Positions 6,553 through 9,307 of a stretch of DNA of 9,307 bases are shown here, in pieces. The translations under genes and the position numbers were made by a program. The DNA is from Desulfobacteraceae bacterium (GTDB taxonomy: Bacteria; Desulfobacterota; DSM-4660; Desulfatiglandales; Desulfatiglandaceae): NCBI GenBank assembly GCA_020349865.1, contig CP070700.1, forward strand, positions 1,979,400-1,988,706. Direction: 5' to 3'. The notes beneath the pieces were generated by a model. It saw only the letters and a list, made by a program, of their open reading frames with translations, ran no database searches and had not been told where the DNA came from. Position 1 is the stretch's first letter. Each line of letters opens with the position of its first letter.

Positions 6553-7285
6553 ATTCGAGTTCCTCCATGGCCGCCAAAAAAGGTTCTAGTGCTACCTCAA
6601 TGTGCTGACGAACTATCTTCTCTATCTCTTCCGGAGAGACCTCTTTCTTTTTAAATAGATCTATAATGCGCTTATGAATCTTTAAAGAATTTTTAAAGTC
6701 CTCTTTATAATAATGATATGTGTAACGATGCCACAATGTATGCATGCGCAGATTGCGGAGGAGGGAAATCAATGTTTCATTTTTAGAAGCATTGATAAAG
6801 ATTTCATGAAACACAAGATGGTGTGTTGAGTAGTCACTAAAATCCTTCCTTTGAGCCGCTTCTTTCATACACGCAAAGGCCTCCTCCATTTCCTCCATAT
6901 CCTGTTGGGTAAAATTTGTGTAAGCCAAACGGGCTGCCAGTCCCTCTAAGTTAGCCCGGACGGGAAAGTTCTCTTCAATGTCCTGTCTACTAATTCTTTT
7001 TACAAAGGCACCTCTACGGGGGAGTATCTCAATAAGACCGTTCTTTTCAAGGACCCTGAAGGCCTCTCTTAATGGGGTGCGACTAATACCAAACTCACCT
7101 TTCAATCGATCTTCAAGGAGTTGGTCACCTCCTTTTAAACTGCCAGTCAATATGTCATCTTTAAGAGCCTTGGCAACCTGTTCAACCAATGTCAAGGATC
7201 TAAAAACCATCTGGCTTCTTGTTTGATCAGCGCGAGAAACAATGGCTGGGTTCATTTTTTGATTTGGTGTTGTTCTCTTTGGCAT
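6551..7285 (-). CDS. GntR-family transcriptional regulator, FCD (FadR-type) subfamily
   Basis: From ATG 7285 this is a 244-residue DNA-binding protein. An N-terminal winged helix spans about residues 31-97, with EQVAKALKDDILTG, GGDQLLEDRLKGEFGISRTPLREAF (the recognition region) and IEILPRRGAFVKRIS. It is followed by an all-helical FCD effector domain. FCD proteins usually hold a metal with an Asp and three His. Here the DxxxH motif is His156-x3-His160 (THHLVFHEIF), with His204 (SLKIHKRI) and His228 (RQHIEVAL), so the Asp appears replaced by His. Such regulators typically sense carboxylates or sugar acids and control adjacent genes. A longer frame back to 7384 starts inside the palindromic repeat and lacks a good ribosome binding site, so I reject it; later ATGs at 7255 or 7210 are possible. 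It ends 11 bp before the anchor gene, so it probably heads or sits inside the sdh transcript. I could not see a clear operator. Confidence 0.88.
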   Translation of the reverse strand: MPKRTTPNQKMNPAIVSRADQTRSQMVFRSLTLVEQVAKALKDDILTGSLKGGDQLLEDRLKGEFGISRTPLREAFRVLEKNGLIEILPRRGAFVKRISRQDIEENFPVRANLEGLAARLAYTNFTQQDMEEMEEAFACMKEAAQRKDFSDYSTHHLVFHEIFINASKNETLISLLRNLRMHTLWHRYTYHYYKEDFKNSLKIHKRIIDLFKKKEVSPEEIEKIVRQHIEVALEPFLAAMEELE

Positions 7286-7474
7286 CGAAATAAAGCTACA
7301 AAACTTAGTAAGAGGAGCACCTAATATTCTCCATGCAATAACGTTAACCATGGTCATTGCGGGCGACTGAAGGGAGCGACGCAATCTAATGGTTGAAGTA
7401 ATTTTAGAGGTTGCTTCGTCGCGAACACTCCTCGCAATGACAATTTTTAGGCAATCTGTTTTATGCTCTCATTA
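7286..7474. other. Gap between the PrpD-like gene and the regulator, occupied largely by a palindromic repeat
   Basis: This 189-bp gap is the only sizeable break in the catabolic cluster. It should hold the promoter of the GntR-sdh block if that block is transcribed separately. An 89-bp inverted repeat fills half of it. I found no convincing -35/-10 pair. The PrpD-like gene ends with TAG TAA, giving tandem stops. Confidence 0.45.
7353..7441. repeat. MITE-like palindromic dispersed repeat
   Basis: The left arm begins GTCATTGCGGGCGACTGAAG and runs to GCGACGCAATCT (7353-7387). The reverse complement of the right arm begins GTCATTGCGAGGAGTGTTCG and runs to GCGACGAAGCAACCT (7408-7441). The outer nine bases are a perfect inverted repeat (GTCATTGCG/CGCAATGAC), the arms are imperfect elsewhere, and about 20 bp of AT-rich sequence separates them. 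The consensus GTCATTGCGAGGAGcgaaGCGACGAAGCAATCT is a dispersed palindrome I recall as abundant in Desulfobacterota and other anaerobes. In RNA it would fold into a long hairpin that could attenuate or protect transcripts between the two halves of the cluster. No coding capacity is present. Confidence 0.75.
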
Positions 7475-8830
7475 CTAACCATGAAATATAGTTGCCACAT
7501 CATCTATCTTTTCAAGGTTTAAGACTGAATCTATAATTCTTTCTTTTTCATCGTCTTTAATAATATTTTCGCAGAGTTTTTTGAACTTTTCGATAAGTTC
7601 CTTTTCGGAAAGTGGATTCTCCGGATCTCCTTTAGGATATTCACAATATCCTTCATATCTTTTTCCATTTTCCAATTCTATTTGCACACGGGAAGGCCAT
7701 TTCTTAGGATATAGTCGGGTGAACTCCGGATCATCCTTGAGGGATATGATGCTCATAAGGCGTAATATTTCCGGTTTTTTGAGCCTTTCATCAGTAAAAT
7801 CATCCAGATCAACATGTCCAAAATAAAGTGCCGTGGCAACACAAAAAGATATATTGAATTTTCCAAGATAAGGGGTGCGTGCTTCTACCTTCTCGAGCAA
7901 ATCGAGTGCTCCCTGATATAAATAAACAGTTATGGATCGAATAGCAGTTATGCTCAGTTCTATATCTTTCCAAGCCTTCAGAGCTGCTTCTATAGAAGAA
8001 TGTGTATGTCCGCAAGAGGCATAATATTTTAATGAATTTTGTGCAGTGTGAAAGTTCTCCCCCAGGCCATCGGTCAGGATATTAAAATCATAATCCTCGG
8101 ATGTTGCCCTAAGGAAGCCTTTTTCCCCCTCAAAAATCCGACTGGAACCGGTGAACCCTTTTTGCGCCAACAAGGCAGCCAGAAGCCCGTTCATGGATGA
8201 CTTCCCCGGATGAAGCTGTTTACTCATGGCACCTTCGGTTAAAAATTCCCATAGCCCTGAACTCTGGGTCCCGGCAGAACCAAGGGCCCATACAAAAGGC
8301 TCCATCTCTAAACCTAAAACTTTTGCTGCGCCGGCTGCTGCACCAAAGGTGCCGCAGGTTGCCGTCGTATGCCAGTGTTCATAATGACTTTTGCCGGCCG
8401 CTAAGGCGGCCCTTATCCCGGTTTCATATCCTGTGAGAATACCAAGAATAAGATCACGGCCAGACACATGTGCATTTTCTCCTGCAGCAAAGACAGCGGG
8501 TAGCACCGATGCTGCCGGGTGAAAGATAGACTGCCTGTGCAGATCATCCATTTCCCTCACATGAGAGGAGGCCCCATTTACCAGGGAAGCTACCAGGGAT
8601 AAGTGTCTGCCATTAGTTGGTATAATGGTCGCCTCCAAAGATCCCTTCATATCCTTTGCAAGGGAAAGCATAATCTGAGTGGGGGGTTGGGAAAGACCGG
8701 CAAAAGCCGATGCAAGCCAGTCTAAGAAGAAGGTTTTTATTTGATAGACCAGGGTATCTGGCAAATCTTCGTATCTGAGAGTGCAAAAAAATTGAGCCAG
8801 TTTCTGGGATATTGAAGGTGATGTCAGCAT
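7475..8830 (-). CDS. MmgE/PrpD family protein (2-methylcitrate dehydratase/cis-aconitate decarboxylase-like)
   Basis: This 451-residue protein is full length for MmgE/PrpD. The helical domain begins with LAQFFCTLRYEDLP and FFLDWLASAFAG. The segment NGASSHVREMDDLHR...FHPAASVLPAVFAAGE (85-118) carries the acidic pair Asp95/96 and His104. SKQLHPGKSS (203-212) has Lys204, and LKYYASCGHTHSSIEAAL (267-284) has Lys268, His275 and His277. These match by position the residues proposed for catalysis in cis-aconitate decarboxylase and PrpD. The end carries GDPENPLSEKELIEKF, a typical C-terminal motif. Known members dehydrate 2-methylcitrate, decarboxylate cis-aconitate or epimerise iminodisuccinate, so the reaction here is open. 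There is no prpB or prpC in view, which weakens a plain methylcitrate-cycle role. The gene starts eight bases after the ferredoxin stop, so the two are probably co-translated. Confidence 0.9.
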   Translation of the reverse strand: MLTSPSISQKLAQFFCTLRYEDLPDTLVYQIKTFFLDWLASAFAGLSQPPTQIMLSLAKDMKGSLEATIIPTNGRHLSLVASLVNGASSHVREMDDLHRQSIFHPAASVLPAVFAAGENAHVSGRDLILGILTGYETGIRAALAAGKSHYEHWHTTATCGTFGAAAGAAKVLGLEMEPFVWALGSAGTQSSGLWEFLTEGAMSKQLHPGKSSMNGLLAALLAQKGFTGSSRIFEGEKGFLRATSEDYDFNILTDGLGENFHTAQNSLKYYASCGHTHSSIEAALKAWKDIELSITAIRSITVYLYQGALDLLEKVEARTPYLGKFNISFCVATALYFGHVDLDDFTDERLKKPEILRLMSIISLKDDPEFTRLYPKKWPSRVQIELENGKRYEGYCEYPKGDPENPLSEKELIEKFKKLCENIIKDDEKERIIDSVLNLEKIDDVATIFHG

Positions 8831-8838
8831 AAATGGAC

Positions 8839-9057
8839 CTATTCCTCGTACAATTTATGAATGGTGATTGCAACTACCTCACAACCTTGAATGCAGAGAT
8901 TACAGAGGGTACATTCATCTTCGTTATCTTCTATTACTTTCGGATAATCACCGTTCGATGTGAAAATATTGACTGGGCATACCTGGATGCATTTCCCGCA
9001 TTTTTCAATACCAAGGCACCTGCTAAGATCAATATCAAGCTTGATGAATTCACTCAT
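8839..9057 (-). CDS. Small ferredoxin with two [4Fe-4S] clusters, atypical first motif
   Basis: This 72-residue acidic protein has two cysteine motifs. The first is Cys14-x5-Cys20-x2-Cys23-x3-Cys27-Pro (CLGIEKCGKCIQVCP). The second is Cys49-x2-Cys52-x2-Cys55-x3-Cys59 (CTLCNLCIQGC), without the usual Pro after the last Cys. It should act as a soluble low-potential electron carrier or as the small subunit of an oxidoreductase whose larger subunits lie outside the window. The ATG at 9057 is preceded by GAGGAG at 9065-9070, seven bases upstream. The gene lies 23 bp after the CitE-like gene and 8 bp before the PrpD-like gene, in one transcription unit. Neither neighbour needs a ferredoxin, so its partner is likely an upstream enzyme or the electron chain feeding the SDH-type complex. 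Confidence 0.88.
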   Translation of the reverse strand: MSEFIKLDIDLSRCLGIEKCGKCIQVCPVNIFTSNGDYPKVIEDNEDECTLCNLCIQGCEVVAITIHKLYEE

Positions 9058-9080
9058 AGTTATGCTCCTCTATAACGCAA

Positions 9081-9307
9081 TCACCCCTTCTTGCCAATAG
9101 CAGCGGCTAATGCTAAAATGTCATTAGCCCTTTTTACCACAGGGTAATCAATAAACTTACCTTCCAACTGAATCGCTGCCATACCGGCAGCCTCTGCCTC
9201 TTCAAAGGCCTGAACGATCTTTATGGCTTTAGCTATTTCTTCCGTGGTAGGGGAAAATATACGATTACAAGGCTCGACCTGATTGGGATGAATGACCAGT
9301 TTCCCCT
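9081..9307 (-). CDS. HpcH/HpaI aldolase/citrate lyase beta (CitE-like) family protein, C-terminal part only
   Basis: The window edge cuts this gene, leaving the last 74 codons. They read GKLVIHPNQVEPCNRIFSP and FEEAEAAGMAAIQLEGKFID, then PVVKRANDILALAAAIGKKG and a TGA at 9081-9083. The signature GKxxIHPNQ...VFxPxxEE...A...AxxxGxGaxxxDGKMIDxPVxxRAxxxL is characteristic of CitE-like enzymes such as citrate lyase beta subunit, malyl-CoA lyase and citramalyl-CoA lyase. These split a 3-hydroxyacyl-CoA next to a carboxylated carbon in a Mg-dependent TIM barrel. The catalytic Arg, Glu and Asp lie in the missing part, so the substrate cannot be judged. It is the most upstream gene seen of the cluster and is tightly linked to the ferredoxin gene. 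Confidence 0.85.
   Translation of the reverse strand, partial: GKLVIHPNQVEPCNRIFSPTTEEIAKAIKIVQAFEEAEAAGMAAIQLEGKFIDYPVVKRANDILALAAAIGKKG

Noticed and set aside
7286..7384. 33-codon N-terminal extension of the GntR-family regulator
   Set aside because: The extension lies partly inside the palindromic repeat, has no good ribosome binding site and precedes a normal-length regulator.

Overview
The window looks like a chromosomal segment from an anaerobic or facultative bacterium, most plausibly of the former Deltaproteobacteria (Desulfobacterota). This placement is an inference. It rests on a C-A-B-ordered succinate dehydrogenase/fumarate reductase with an unusual long membrane anchor, a stand-alone two-cluster ferredoxin, an FCD-type GntR regulator, and dispersed palindromic repeats plus a RAYT remnant of kinds I recall from that group. 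No rRNA, tRNA or CRISPR array was seen. Every supported gene lies on the minus strand, so transcription runs from high to low coordinates.

Right half (9307 to 2253): a long catabolic gene cluster. In transcription order it holds the C-terminus of a CitE/HpcH-type lyase, a 2x[4Fe-4S] ferredoxin, a MmgE/PrpD-family protein, an 89-bp palindromic repeat, a GntR/FCD regulator, the membrane anchor, flavoprotein and iron-sulfur subunits of an SDH/FRD-type complex, and a DapA-family pyruvate aldolase/lyase. Spacing within the two blocks is 23 bp or less, with one 1-bp overlap. The families fit oxidation and cleavage of a succinate-like or branched C5-C6 dicarboxylate: SDH-like oxidation, PrpD-type (de)hydration or decarboxylation, CitE-type C-C cleavage and a pyruvate-handling aldolase, all under a local GntR regulator. 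The exact substrate cannot be read from the sequence. The DapA-like gene carries an in-frame amber codon at codon 230, while the rest of a normal 302-codon reading frame continues in the same frame.

Middle (about 1554-2190): a graveyard of mobile elements. The 5' end of a REP-associated tyrosine transposase (RAYT) is joined to the 3' end of a group II intron: maturase C-terminus, then degenerate domains V and VI. The maturase part is frameshifted.

Left part (1-1540): two small genes, a DJ-1/PfpI-family protein with isocyanide-hydratase-like catalytic residues and a VOC (glyoxalase-fold) protein. They are followed by about 440 bp without a gene, whose first 115 bp look like composite dispersed-repeat sequence.
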